A stretch of 64,000 nucleotides of DNA from Bradyrhizobium iriomotense (GTDB lineage Bacteria > Pseudomonadota > Alphaproteobacteria > Rhizobiales > Xanthobacteraceae): contig NZ_JAFCJZ010000010.1 in the NCBI RefSeq assembly GCF_018130765.1, positions 1 through 64,000 on the forward strand. The letters run 5' to 3'. Below are positions 32,614 through 44,675 of the stretch, piece by piece. Numbering within the stretch: position 1 is the first letter of the stretch; every line of letters begins with the position of its first letter. Both the position numbers and the translations under genes were made by a program. A model generated the notes under the pieces. The model was not told the origin of the DNA, ran no database searches, and saw only the letters and a list, made by a program, of their open reading frames with translations.

Positions 32614-33696
32614 TCAAATCGTCTGCCGGTTGCGCCAGAAATTCACGACGCGCTCGGCCGTCGTCGGCATCAGGCGCGTGAAGTTCATGCGGGCGACTTC
32701 GATGTCGGCATCGGCAGGTGTGCGATTGGGGCCGTACCAGAGCAGGATCAGCGCGCGCACCGTGGGCCAGCCGAGATTGAGCACGCGGCCGAGGATCAGG
32801 ATCGGATCGTAACGATCGCCCGCGATCAGGCGGTCGAGAATCGAGATGCGGATGCCGGCCATCGCCGAGAGCGAGGCGATCGATTCCTCGTATTTGTGCG
32901 CCTTGGCGAAGCCAAGCAGCGCGCTCTCGCCGAGATGGCCTTCGCGATGCAAGGTGAGCACCGTGCGCTGGGCCGCGGAGAAATCGCGTCGCGGTCCCGG
33001 CGGCAGCGAAGCCTCCTCGATCGCCGCCATTGCACGCTTGATCTCGACCTGGCGCACGGGATTGACCACGGTGGAGAGACGGCGGCGGATCACATCGAGC
33101 GTGCCGTCGAGAAGCTGTTTCAGGTGCTCGCCGGAGAGATCGGTGCGCTGGCCGATCTTGAGCGTCAGCACACCGTCCTGCGACGCGCGCTTGATCAGCT
33201 CGGCATAGCTGCCGGGCGAGAACACCGCACCGGCATTGCCCGCAGCGCGTCTCACCACATCGCGATCGCCGCGCTCGACCAGCACGTCGGTGACGACGGC
33301 CGGCAAGACGGGGCGTTCCGTCATCGCCAGCAGATGGCCCTGGCCCTTCAGCCGCGCGATCTCGACCAGCGCGGCGGCGTCGAGCACTGGCGAGCGGCGC
33401 AGCACGGGACCTGCGACCATGATCTCGTTTTCGCGCGCGAGCTGATTCACCAGATGCGGCGGCGCATTGTTCAAGCGCGAGAAGCGCTCGGCGAGATCGA
33501 CGCGCGAGGCGAGCTCGGCATGCGGGACGAGATCGATCAGGAGATTGTCAAAGAGATCGATGAGCTCGGGACGGAGCCTGGCTGGATCCTGGAAGTAGAG
33601 GTCGGCGATAGCCCGCGCGATCTCGCCGCGACGGCGGGGGTCGCCGCGTTTGACGATATCGTCCAGTCCTGGAATGAGCGACGTGGCAACGGTCAT
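32614..33696 (-). CDS. DUF2336 domain-containing protein
   Basis: A 360-residue, largely helical protein from ATG 33696. It fits the alphaproteobacterial DUF2336 family: repeated helical pairs such as GEIARAIADLYFQDPARLRP and ELIDLFDNLLIDLVPHAELA, then NAPPHLVNQLARENEIMVAG, which recall HEAT-like repeats. The C-terminal third contains LILGRVLNLGWPTVRALILLW, a segment hydrophobic enough to be buried or membrane-associated. No signal peptide or catalytic motif is seen. Function unknown. It is divergent from the rimP cluster. Confidence 0.82.
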   Translation of the reverse strand: MTVATSLIPGLDDIVKRGDPRRRGEIARAIADLYFQDPARLRPELIDLFDNLLIDLVPHAELASRVDLAERFSRLNNAPPHLVNQLARENEIMVAGPVLRRSPVLDAAALVEIARLKGQGHLLAMTERPVLPAVVTDVLVERGDRDVVRRAAGNAGAVFSPGSYAELIKRASQDGVLTLKIGQRTDLSGEHLKQLLDGTLDVIRRRLSTVVNPVRQVEIKRAMAAIEEASLPPGPRRDFSAAQRTVLTLHREGHLGESALLGFAKAHKYEESIASLSAMAGIRISILDRLIAGDRYDPILILGRVLNLGWPTVRALILLWYGPNRTPADADIEVARMNFTRLMPTTAERVVNFWRNRQTI

Positions 33697-33847
33697 GAAA
33701 ACGCAAACTCGTACAGGGCACGCCGCGGGTGCGCCCTTGGTCCAAGCCGCCCCACAATCAGGGAATTTAGGCCTCGGAAATGAAGGAAGCGTTGCGCGGG
33801 GAGCCGCAAACCGGGCGCAAAAAGCCTCGCCTCGCCCGCGATGGGCC

Positions 33848-33876
33848 TTGTCCGGGAGAGCGGAAAGGGCTATATG
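33848..33876 (+). promoter_or_regulatory. Possible sigma70-type promoter upstream of rimP
   Basis: TTGTCC (33848-33853) and TATATG (33871-33876) are spaced by 17 bases. Transcription from it would meet the terminator at 33913-33943 after about 60 nt. Seen by eye only. Confidence 0.4.
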
Positions 33877-33912
33877 AGCGCCAATTCATCTTCTCATACG
33901 ATCCGCGTAGTG

Positions 33913-33943
33913 AGAGTGGGCCCGAAAGGACCCGCTCTTTTTT
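33913..33943 (+). terminator. Intrinsic terminator upstream of the rimP cluster
   Basis: AGAGTGGGCCC (33913-33923), a GAAA tetraloop, and GGACCCGCTCT (33928-33938) pair with one G-U and one mismatch, followed by six T residues (33938-33943). It does not follow any plus-strand gene, so it ends either a leader transcript (attenuator) or a small RNA. Confidence 0.7.
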
Positions 33944-34018
33944 ATTACCTGAACGCGGCTTGGCGGAAGATGCGGCCCGACGCGCTGTCGGGAGAGTTCC
34001 GAAGCGGGCTTTGAAGTC

Positions 34019-34045
34019 TTAACCAAGCCTTAACCCAAGCCTTAA
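34019..34045 (+). promoter_or_regulatory. CtrA-like TTAA-N7-TTAAC site
   Basis: TTAA (34019-34022), seven bases, TTAAC (34030-34034) matches the full CtrA consensus; a third TTAA follows at 34042-34045. It lies 25-51 bases before the rimP start. The surrounding CAAGCCTTAACC is repeated, so the match might be a by-product of a short direct repeat. Confidence 0.45.
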
Positions 34046-34069
34046 CCAACGAGCGCCTTGACCCCTGAT

Positions 34070-34825
34070 ATGACCGGACCGAACACTGGTTCCACCGATG
34101 CCGAGTTGCTGGCCGAGCCGAGGCTCGTGGTCGAGCCGGGCGTGGCGGCACGGGTGTCTGCGGTCGCGGCTCCAGTGCTCGAGGGCATGGGCTACCGCCT
34201 GGTGCGGATCCGCATCTCCGGTGAGGCCGGCTGCACCGTGCAGATCATGGCCGAACGGCCGGACGGTTCGATGCAGCTCGAGGATTGCGAGGCGATCTCG
34301 CGGGCGCTGTCGCCCGTGCTCGATGTTGCCGACCCCATCGACCGCGCCTATCGCCTCGAAATTTCCTCGCCTGGTATCGACCGGCCGCTGGTGCGACGCT
34401 CCGACTTCGAGCGCTATTCCGGCCATCTGGTGAAGGTCGAGATGGCGGTCGCCCACGAGGGACGGAAGCGGTTCCGCGGCACGCTCGGCGCCGTCGAAGG
34501 CGACCGCGTCCATCTGCATCGCGACGACGTCAAGGCGGGCGACGATGCCGACGTTCTCCTCACCATGGAGGATATCGGCGAGGCCCGCCTGGTGCTGACC
34601 GACGAGCTGATCGCCGAATCCATGCGCCGCGGCAAGGCCGAAGAGCGCCAGATGCGCAGGGATCTCGGCCTCGCGCCGCCGCAGGCGCCGCACGCGAAAA
34701 TCAGCGAAAAAACCACCAAGAACACCAAGCCGAAAAAGAAGCCGGCCCCGACCAATACGAAGAAACATCGCCTTGCCGCCGAACGCGCGCGGCGCGGCGA
34801 GATCGAGCCTGACCAAGGAGACTAG
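34070..34825 (+). CDS. rimP: Ribosome maturation factor RimP
   Basis: A 251-residue protein from ATG 34070 (MTGPNTGSTDAEL); an in-frame TTG is at 34058. The N-terminal domain (EGMGYRLVRIRISGEAGCTV, EDCEAISRALSPVLDV) and the YRLEISSPGIDRPL signature identify RimP, needed for 30S maturation. The Sm-like C-terminal domain follows (residues about 110-180). The last 65 residues are a Lys-rich tail longer than in E. coli, as in related rhizobia. It lies 2 bases before nusA, the first gene of the conserved cluster. Confidence 0.95.
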   Translation: MTGPNTGSTDAELLAEPRLVVEPGVAARVSAVAAPVLEGMGYRLVRIRISGEAGCTVQIMAERPDGSMQLEDCEAISRALSPVLDVADPIDRAYRLEISSPGIDRPLVRRSDFERYSGHLVKVEMAVAHEGRKRFRGTLGAVEGDRVHLHRDDVKAGDDADVLLTMEDIGEARLVLTDELIAESMRRGKAEERQMRRDLGLAPPQAPHAKISEKTTKNTKPKKKPAPTNTKKHRLAAERARRGEIEPDQGD

Positions 34826-34827
34826 CC

Positions 34828-36438
<1,611 letters not shown>

Positions 36439-36461
36439 GGGCGACGGAGGATGTCGCCCGG

Positions 36462-37145
36462 ATGCTCGCCAGCACTGACAGCGAACTCGACCATGGGCCG
36501 CGGACCGAAAGGTCCGCGACCATGCGGATGTGCGCGGTCAGCCGGCAGGTCCGGCCGATCGACGAGCTGATCCGCTTCGTCGTCTCGCCGCAAGGCGACA
36601 TAGTTCCCGATCTCAAGCGCAAGCTGCCCGGACGCGGCATGTGGGTCACCGCCTCGCGCGAGGTGGTTGCGGAAGCCGTGCGGCGTCACCAATTTAGCAA
36701 GGCCTTCAAGCGCGAGCTGCGCGTTCCCCAGACGCTTCCCGCCGATATCGAGGCGCTCCTCGTCAGGAGCGTGACGGAAGCCCTTGGGATCGCCGCCAAG
36801 GCGGGCCAGGTCGTGGCCGGCTTCGGCAAGGTCGAGAGCGCCCTGCGGGAAGGCACGGCCGAGGTCCTGATCCACGCCAGCGACGGGGCTGCGGACGGAA
36901 TCCGCAAATTGGACATGCTGGCACGTCAAAATGCCGGAAATCGCGGCGCAAAGCCGCCGATTCCCGTCGTCACCGCTCTGAAATCGTTAGAATTGGATTT
37001 GGCACTGACCCGGTCAAATGTGATACATGCTGCGCTGCTCGCGGGCCCGGCGAGCAGGTCATTCCTGTCACGTAGCCAGATGCTGGTCCGATACCGGATG
37101 GCGGACGATGACAAGACTGCCGAAAAGCACGGCCAGGATTTCTGA
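36462..37145 (+). CDS. YlxR-family RNA-binding protein (DUF448) with L7Ae-like C-terminus
   Basis: A 227-residue protein in the usual place between nusA and infB. Residues 20-95 are the YlxR domain (RMCAVSRQVRPIDELIRFVV, then GRGMWVTASREVVAEAVRR). Residues about 105-190 resemble a ribosomal L7Ae-like fold (VTEALGIAAKAGQVVAGFG, AEVLIHASDGAADGIRKLD), a fusion common in alphaproteobacteria, whereas Bacillus has separate ylxR and ylxQ genes. Predicted RNA binding; in other bacteria YlxR modulates RNase P or transcription. Start ATG 36462. Confidence 0.9.
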   Translation: MLASTDSELDHGPRTERSATMRMCAVSRQVRPIDELIRFVVSPQGDIVPDLKRKLPGRGMWVTASREVVAEAVRRHQFSKAFKRELRVPQTLPADIEALLVRSVTEALGIAAKAGQVVAGFGKVESALREGTAEVLIHASDGAADGIRKLDMLARQNAGNRGAKPPIPVVTALKSLELDLALTRSNVIHAALLAGPASRSFLSRSQMLVRYRMADDDKTAEKHGQDF

Positions 37146-37215
37146 GAGACACCGACGAACCGATCTGACGGTGCGGCAACGCACAACACTGATAAATCAG
37201 GATTAGGACTGCTGA

Positions 37216-39927
37216 ATGGTTGATACCAAGACCCCTGGCGACAAGAAGCTGAGCGTTCCGAGCAAGACGCTATCGCTCAAGCCGCGCGTCGAAACGGGCA
37301 CCGTGCGCCAGAGCTTCAGCCATGGCCGCAGTAAGCAGGTCGTGGTCGAGAAGCGCGGCAAGCGCCGCATTGGTGACGGCCCCGAACCGCACGCCCCCGA
37401 GGTTGCTGCAAAGCCGGCGCCGGCTGCGCCCGTACCGTCGCGCCCGGCTCCGCCGCCCCCGCCGCGCAATGCCGGTTCCGGCGTGGTGCTGCGTACGCTG
37501 ACCGAGGACGAACGTTCCGCCCGCGCCAGTGCGCTGGCCGACGCCAAGGTGCGCGAAGTCGAAGAGCGCCGCCAGGCCGAGGAAGAGGCCCAGCGCCGCG
37601 CTGTTCGCGAGGCCGCCGAGCGCGCCGAGCGCGAAGCCGCCGAATCCCGCCGCAAGGCCGAGGAAGAGCGTCATCGTCACGAGGACGAAGCCAAGCGGAA
37701 GGCCGAGACCGAGGCCAAGAAGCGTTTCGGCGAAGGCGAGCAGCCGCAATCCGCTCCGCGTCCCGCCGCAGCGGCCCCGGCCGCTCCCGCGCCGCGTCCC
37801 AGCGCGCCCGCAGCGCGTCCCGGCGCCCCCGCGACGGCACGTCCGGGAACAACGACCGCGCGCCCCGGAACGACCACGCAACGGCCGGCCGGCGGTGGCC
37901 CGCTGGGCCGTACTCCGGCAGTCGCAGCCGGACCGGACGAGGACGATGGTCCGCGCCAGATCCGTCGCGGTCCCGGCGGCGCCGCACGCCCTGCGGCAGC
38001 CCCCAAGACCACCCACAAGCCCGGCCCGCAGAAAGAGCGCGGCCGCCTGACCGTCGTCACGGCGCTGAACGCCGACGAAGTGCGCGAGCGCTCGATCGCC
38101 TCGTTCCGCCGCCGCACCCAGCGCCTGAAGGGCCACGCCTCGAACGAGCCGAAGGAAAAGCTCATTCGCGAAGTGGTCATTCCGGAAGCGATCACCATCC
38201 AGGAGCTCGCCAACCGCATGGCCGAGCGCGCGGTCGACGTCATCCGCATGCTGATGAAGCAGGGCGCGATGCACAAGATCACCGACGTGATCGACGCCGA
38301 CACCGCACAGCTGATCGCCGAAGAGCTCGGCCACACCGTCAAGCGCGTTGCCGCCTCCGACGTTGAGGAAGGCCTGTTCGACCAGGTCGACGATTCCAGC
38401 GACACCGAGACCCGTTCGCCCGTCGTGACCGTGATGGGCCACGTCGACCACGGCAAGACCTCGCTGCTCGACGCGCTTCGTCACGCCAACGTGGTGTCCG
38501 GCGAAGCCGGCGGCATCACCCAGCACATCGGCGCCTATCAGGTGACCTCGCCCGAAACCGGCAAGAAGATCACCTTCATCGACACGCCCGGCCACGCAGC
38601 GTTCACCGCGATGCGCGCCCGCGGCGCCAAGGTCACCGACATCGTCGTGCTGGTGGTCGCGGCCGATGACGGCGTGATGCCGCAGACGGTCGAAGCCATC
38701 AATCACGCCAAGGCGGCAGGCGTGCCGATCATTGTTGCCATCAACAAGATCGACAAGCCCGATGCCAAGCCCGAGCGCGTGCGCACCGAGCTGCTCCAGC
38801 ACGAGGTGCAGGTGGAATCCTTCGGCGGCGAAGTCGTCGACGTCGAAGTGTCCGCCAAGAACAAGACCAATCTCGACAAGCTGCTCGAAATGATCGCGCT
38901 GCAGGCCGAAATCCTCGACCTGAAGACCAATTCGGAGCGTCCGGCCGAAGGCACCGTGATCGAAGCCAAGCTCGATCGCGGCCGTGGTCCGGTCGCCACC
39001 GTGCTGGTCCAGCGCGGCACGCTCCGTGTCGGCGACATCATCGTCGCCGGCGCCGAGATGGGCCGTGTCCGCGCGCTGATCTCGGATCAGGGTGAGACGG
39101 TGCAGGAGGCCGGTCCCTCGGTGCCGGTCGAAGTGCTCGGCTTCAACGGCCCGCCGGAAGCCGGCGATCGTCTCGCGGTCGTCGAGAACGAAGCCCGCGC
39201 CCGCCAGGTCACCAGCTATCGCGCGCACCAGAAGCGCGAGAACGCGGCGGCCTCGATCTCCGGCATGCGCGGCTCGCTCGAGCAGATGATGTCGCAGTTG
39301 AAGACGGCGGGCCGCAAGGAATTCCCGCTGATCGTCAAAGCCGACGTGCAGGGCTCGCTGGAAGCCATCCTCGGCTCGCTGGAGAAGCTCGGCACCGACG
39401 AAGTCGCCGCCCGCATCCTGCATGCCGGCGTCGGCGGCATCTCGGAATCCGACGTGACGCTCGCGGAAGGTTTCAACGCCGCGATCATCGGCTTCTCGGT
39501 TCGAGCCAACAAGGAAGCCGCTGCGGCCGCCAAGCGCAACGGCATCGAGATCCGCTACTACAACATCATCTACGACCTCGTGGACGACGTGAAGAAGGCG
39601 ATGAGCGGCCTGCTCGCGCCGACCTTGCGCGAAACCATGCTGGGCAATGCCGAGATCCTGGAGATCTTCAACATCTCCAAGGTCGGCAAGGTCGCCGGCT
39701 GCCGCGTCACCGACGGCACCGTGGAACGCGGCGCCAATGTGCGCCTGATCCGCGACAACGTCGTCGTGCACGAAGGCAAGCTGTCGACGCTGAAGCGCTT
39801 CAAGGACGAGGTGAAGGAAGTCCAGTCCGGTCAGGAATGCGGCATGGCCTTCGAGAACTATCACGACATGCGTGCGGGTGACGTGATCGAGTGTTATCGC
39901 GTGGAGACGATCCAGCGCTCCCTGTAA
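37216..39927 (+). CDS. infB: Translation initiation factor IF-2
   Basis: A 903-residue GTPase that places initiator tRNA on the 30S subunit. Residues 60-260 are a low-complexity region: a charged coiled coil rich in E/R/A (about 95-175), then Pro/Ala/Arg/Thr repeats such as ARPGTTTARPGTTTQRPAGG. The G domain begins with the P-loop GHVDHGKT at about residue 408, followed by DTPGHAAFTAMRARG and NKIDKPDAK. Domains II-IV are complete to the end (GQECGMAFENYHDMRAGDVI). It lies 70 bases after the ylxR gene. Confidence 0.97.
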   Translation: MVDTKTPGDKKLSVPSKTLSLKPRVETGTVRQSFSHGRSKQVVVEKRGKRRIGDGPEPHAPEVAAKPAPAAPVPSRPAPPPPPRNAGSGVVLRTLTEDERSARASALADAKVREVEERRQAEEEAQRRAVREAAERAEREAAESRRKAEEERHRHEDEAKRKAETEAKKRFGEGEQPQSAPRPAAAAPAAPAPRPSAPAARPGAPATARPGTTTARPGTTTQRPAGGGPLGRTPAVAAGPDEDDGPRQIRRGPGGAARPAAAPKTTHKPGPQKERGRLTVVTALNADEVRERSIASFRRRTQRLKGHASNEPKEKLIREVVIPEAITIQELANRMAERAVDVIRMLMKQGAMHKITDVIDADTAQLIAEELGHTVKRVAASDVEEGLFDQVDDSSDTETRSPVVTVMGHVDHGKTSLLDALRHANVVSGEAGGITQHIGAYQVTSPETGKKITFIDTPGHAAFTAMRARGAKVTDIVVLVVAADDGVMPQTVEAINHAKAAGVPIIVAINKIDKPDAKPERVRTELLQHEVQVESFGGEVVDVEVSAKNKTNLDKLLEMIALQAEILDLKTNSERPAEGTVIEAKLDRGRGPVATVLVQRGTLRVGDIIVAGAEMGRVRALISDQGETVQEAGPSVPVEVLGFNGPPEAGDRLAVVENEARARQVTSYRAHQKRENAAASISGMRGSLEQMMSQLKTAGRKEFPLIVKADVQGSLEAILGSLEKLGTDEVAARILHAGVGGISESDVTLAEGFNAAIIGFSVRANKEAAAAAKRNGIEIRYYNIIYDLVDDVKKAMSGLLAPTLRETMLGNAEILEIFNISKVGKVAGCRVTDGTVERGANVRLIRDNVVVHEGKLSTLKRFKDEVKEVQSGQECGMAFENYHDMRAGDVIECYRVETIQRSL

Positions 39928-39939
39928 GTCCAAATCTTA

Positions 39940-39960
39940 CCGAAGCGTTCGGATCTTTTT
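39940..39960 (+). terminator. Weak terminator-like hairpin after infB
   Basis: CCGAA-GCG-TTCGG (39940-39952) followed by ATCTTTTT. The stem is only 5 base pairs. A stronger 10-base-pair hairpin GATGGCCGGA-TTTT-TCCGGCCATC lies at 39982-40005 without a T-tract. Together they could cause partial termination or RNA processing between infB and rbfA. Confidence 0.45.
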
Positions 39961-40083
39961 GAGCTGAAATTGCGGGAGTGCGATGGCCGGATTTTTCCGG
40001 CCATCCACGCCTCATTCGTTTCAACAGGACAAATGACAATGCTCGTGTCCCAAACGCGGGCACGACGAGGTGATATTCGAACT

Positions 40084-40515
40084 ATGCCCCGCCACCACCA
40101 GAAGAAAAGTTCCGCGCCCGGCGGCTCGCAGCGTCAGTTGCGCGTCGGCGAGCAGGTTCGCCATGCGATGGCCGAGATTCTGGCGCAAGGGAACGTGCAC
40201 GATGCGGATCTCGAAGGCCACATCATCACCGTGCCGGAGGTACGGATGTCGCCCGACCTGAAGCTCGCAACAATCTACGTGATGCCGCTCGGTGGCCGCG
40301 ACACCGAGATCGTTATCGCTGCGCTCGAGCGCAACAAGAAATTCCTGCGCGGCGAAGTCGCGCGGCGCGTTAACCTGAAATTTGCACCTGACATTCGCTT
40401 CCGCGTCGACGAACGATTCGACGAAGCGGAACGGATCGAGAAGCTTTTGCGAACACCTGCGGTGCAAAAGGATTTGGAACAGGATCCGGATTCGGATCGG
40501 GAAGAAGAGCAATGA
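40084..40515 (+). CDS. rbfA: Ribosome-binding factor A
   Basis: A 143-residue KH-type protein that binds 16S rRNA helix 1 during 30S maturation and cold adaptation. ATG 40084 (MPRHHQKKSSAPGGSQRQLR) is chosen; the frame is open upstream but non-conserved. Core motifs: RVGEQVRHAMAEIL, VPEVRMSPDLKLATIYVMPL and LKFAPDIRFRVDERFDEAER. A short acidic tail (DSDREEEQ) ends it. Its TGA overlaps the truB ATG, so the two are coupled. Confidence 0.95.
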   Translation: MPRHHQKKSSAPGGSQRQLRVGEQVRHAMAEILAQGNVHDADLEGHIITVPEVRMSPDLKLATIYVMPLGGRDTEIVIAALERNKKFLRGEVARRVNLKFAPDIRFRVDERFDEAERIEKLLRTPAVQKDLEQDPDSDREEEQ

Positions 40516-41630
40516 CGATGGACCCGGCTCACGGCACGATCGACGGCAACGACGCCGCTCAGCGCGATGTGCAGAAAAATAATTTTGCGGAGATGGACGG
40601 CAATTCCCAGCCGCATCAGGAGCCCCGCCGCGTCAACAACGATCCGCGCGCCAAGCAGCAGAAGGGCAACCAGCCTCGCCGCGACCGCCGCGACGTCCAT
40701 GGCTGGGTCGTGCTCGACAAGCCGATCGGCATGACCTCGACGCAGGCCGTTGCCGTGCTCAAGCGCCTGTTCAACGCCAAGCGCGCGGGACACGCCGGCA
40801 CGCTCGACCCGCTCGCCTCCGGCGGCCTGCCGATCGCGCTCGGGGAGGCCACCAAGACGGTTCCCTTTGTGATGGACGGCCGCAAGCGCTACCAGTTCAC
40901 CGTGTGCTGGGGCGAGGAGCGCGACACCGACGATATCGAGGGCCGGGTGACCGCGACCTCCGACCAGCGCCCGACCCGGGAGGCCATCCTGGCCCTGCTG
41001 CCCCGCTTCACCGGGGTGATCGAGCAGATCCCGCCGCGCTATTCCGCCATCAAGGTCCAGGGCGAGCGCGCCTATGACCTCGCCCGCGATGGCGAGGTCG
41101 TGGAGCTGGCCCCCCGCCCGGTCGAGATTCACCATTTAACCCTTATAGATCAACCAGATAATAACCGGGCCGTGTTCGAGGCCGAGTGCGGCAAGGGCAC
41201 CTATGTCCGCGCGCTCGCCCGCGATATGGGCCGGATTCTCGGCACTTATGGCCATATCTGCGCGCTCCGGCGGACCCTGGTCGGCCCATTTGGCGAAAAC
41301 GACATGATTCCGCTGGATCAGTTGGAGGCTTTGTGCGATAGAGCCGCGTCCGGCGAGGGCAGCCTCGCCGACGCGCTTTTGCCCGTTGAGACCGCGCTGG
41401 ACGACATCCCGGCACTGGCCGTCACTCGGGCTGATGCGGCAAGGCTCCATAGGGGCCAAGCCGTTTTGTTGCGCGGACGGGATGCGCCCACTTGTAGCGG
41501 CACAGTCTATGTCACGGTGGCAGGCCGTCTTTTGGCGCTTGCCGAAGTTGGCAATGGCGAAATCATCCCCAAGCGTGTGTTCAACCTGACCGGCCTGACT
41601 GCCAGCCCCGGTCGCAACGAGAGAAATTGA
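40512..41630 (+). CDS. truB: tRNA pseudouridine-55 synthase
   Basis: A 372-residue pseudouridine synthase for tRNA position 55. ATG 40512 overlaps the rbfA stop. The first 60 residues are a polar Asn/Arg/Asp-rich extension not present in E. coli TruB. Catalytic D99 is in KRAGHAGTLDPLASGGLPIA. Other conserved blocks: WVVLDKPIGMTSTQAV, IPPRYSAIKVQGERAYDLAR and CGKGTYVRALARDMGRILG. The C-terminal PUA-like part is complete. It is followed by rpsO, 2 bases after the stop. Confidence 0.96.
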   Translation: MTMDPAHGTIDGNDAAQRDVQKNNFAEMDGNSQPHQEPRRVNNDPRAKQQKGNQPRRDRRDVHGWVVLDKPIGMTSTQAVAVLKRLFNAKRAGHAGTLDPLASGGLPIALGEATKTVPFVMDGRKRYQFTVCWGEERDTDDIEGRVTATSDQRPTREAILALLPRFTGVIEQIPPRYSAIKVQGERAYDLARDGEVVELAPRPVEIHHLTLIDQPDNNRAVFEAECGKGTYVRALARDMGRILGTYGHICALRRTLVGPFGENDMIPLDQLEALCDRAASGEGSLADALLPVETALDDIPALAVTRADAARLHRGQAVLLRGRDAPTCSGTVYVTVAGRLLALAEVGNGEIIPKRVFNLTGLTASPGRNERN

Positions 41631-41632
41631 CG

Positions 41633-41902
41633 ATGTCGATTGCCGCAGAACGCAAAGCGGAAGTCATCAAGACGAATGCCACCAAGGCCGGCGACACCGG
41701 CTCGCCCGAGGTTCAGGTCGCGATCCTGTCGGAACGCATCAACAACCTCACCAACCATTTCAAGACCCACGTGAAGGACAACCATTCGCGTCGCGGCCTC
41801 TTGAAGCTGGTCTCGACCCGCCGCTCGCTCCTCGACTACCTGAAGAAGAAGGACGAGGCGCGCTACAAGGCGCTGCTCGAGAAGCACAACATTCGTCGCT
41901 AA
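41633..41902 (+). CDS. rpsO: 30S ribosomal protein S15
   Basis: An 89-residue primary 16S rRNA-binding protein. ATG 41633 (MSIAAERKAEVIKTN) gives the usual length; a TTG at 41627 in frame is not used. Signature: GDTGSPEVQVAILSERINNL, then HFKTHVKDNHSRRGLLKLV and RRSLLDYLKKKD. It is the last gene before a clear intrinsic terminator (41912-41935) and a structured leader ahead of pnp. Confidence 0.98.
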   Translation: MSIAAERKAEVIKTNATKAGDTGSPEVQVAILSERINNLTNHFKTHVKDNHSRRGLLKLVSTRRSLLDYLKKKDEARYKALLEKHNIRR

Positions 41903-41911
41903 CAGTTCTTG

Positions 41912-41935
41912 CGCGCGCCAGTGGCGCGCGTTTTT
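41912..41935 (+). terminator. Intrinsic terminator of rpsO
   Basis: CGCGCGCC (41912-41919), loop AGT, GGCGCGCG (41923-41930), then TTTTT (41931-41935). A perfect 8-base-pair stem 10 bases after the rpsO stop. Confidence 0.85.
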
Positions 41936-42159
41936 GCGCGTGGTTTCGAGCGAAAGCGCTTATTTTAAGGTTTTTGATCGAGGCTCACGCGTACGTCCGG
42001 TGCGGGCCGATGATGCTTCGCATCCGGGGGCATGACCAGCGAAGACCGCGGTTCGGTGTTCGCGTTCGTGCCGACTGACAGCCCAGCAGCAATCCGGCGG
42101 CTGGGCACAACGGGCAAGGCGCCCGTATGACCCGAAAGGATGGACGCCATCCGACATCC

Positions 42160-42239
42160 AAAAACCATGGCAGGATCGCAGGACGCTGATCATCCGCTCC
42201 GATCAGCGTCCCGCAATCTTGCGCATGGTTTTTGTTTTT
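42160..42239 (+). promoter_or_regulatory. Long hairpin in the pnp leader (RNase III-site or attenuator candidate)
   Basis: The left arm 42160-42191 pairs with the right arm 42201-42233 over about 32 positions: 28 Watson-Crick-type matches by eye, one G-U, two mismatches and one bulge. The loop is ATCCGCTCC. The outer arms are AAAAACCATG/CATGGTTTTT, and TTTTTGTTTTT continues to 42239. It ends 42 bases before the pnp start. In E. coli a leader duplex in the same place is cut by RNase III for PNPase autoregulation. Confidence 0.65.
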
Positions 42240-42281
42240 CGAAGCGTCCCTTCTTTCGAGAACCCATGAAAGAAGACCTCT

Positions 42282-44444
<2,163 letters not shown>

Positions 44445-44470
44445 GTCTCGCTACACTGCCAGAAACACGA

Positions 44471-44497
44471 AAGGGCGGCCGAAAGGCCGCCCTTTTT
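44471..44497 (+). terminator. Intrinsic terminator of pnp
   Basis: AAGGGCGGCC (44471-44480), GAAA tetraloop, GGCCGCCCTT (44485-44494) then TTT. A perfect 10-base-pair stem 26 bases after the pnp stop. Confidence 0.9.
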
Positions 44498-44524
44498 GTT
44501 TTGTGCTCGCTCCGGGGAGTGCTG

Positions 44525-44646
44525 CGCTCCCTCTCCCGCTTGCGGGAGAGGGTCGGGGAGAGGGTGTTTCCGCGGAGAGACTCCCGACGAGGAGAGAGCC
44601 CCCACCCGCGCCTTCGGCGCGACCTCCCCCGCAAGCGGGAGAGGTT
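44525..44646. repeat. Family D palindromic repeat, copy 3
   Basis: CCTCTCCCGCTTGCGGGAGAGG at the left and CTCCCCCGCAAGCGGGAGAGG at the right flank CGCGCCTTCGGCGCG and other palindromes. Related to 95-230 and 1859-1997. It lies between the convergent pnp and katG genes. Confidence 0.65.
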
Positions 44647-44675
44647 GTACCGAGCCCGAGGCGAGATCAGCTAGA

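Larger units (their letters stand above)
33697..34069. other. Gap upstream of rimP: short promoter-terminator unit and TTAA repeats
   Basis: A 373-base non-coding gap. It contains a possible sigma70 promoter at 33848-33876, an intrinsic terminator at 33913-33943 and CtrA-like TTAA repeats at 34019-34045 (see separate entries). Bases 33697-33840 should hold the DUF2336 promoter; nothing clear was recognised there. No protein-coding gene is supported. Confidence 0.5.
41903..42281 (+). other. Structured rpsO-pnp intergenic region
   Basis: A 379-base non-coding gap. It contains the rpsO terminator (41912-41935), a GCCCAGC/GCTGGGC hairpin (42081-42106), a GGATGG-ACG-CCATCC hairpin (42138-42152) and a long hairpin at 42160-42233. 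The order of stems suggests a folded pnp 5' leader or a separate small RNA. No protein-coding gene is supported. Confidence 0.6.

Noticed and set aside
37270..39933. Long minus-strand frame opposite infB
   Set aside because: infB is complete on the other strand with all G motifs; the opposite frame is His/Asp/Leu-rich with no recognisable domain.
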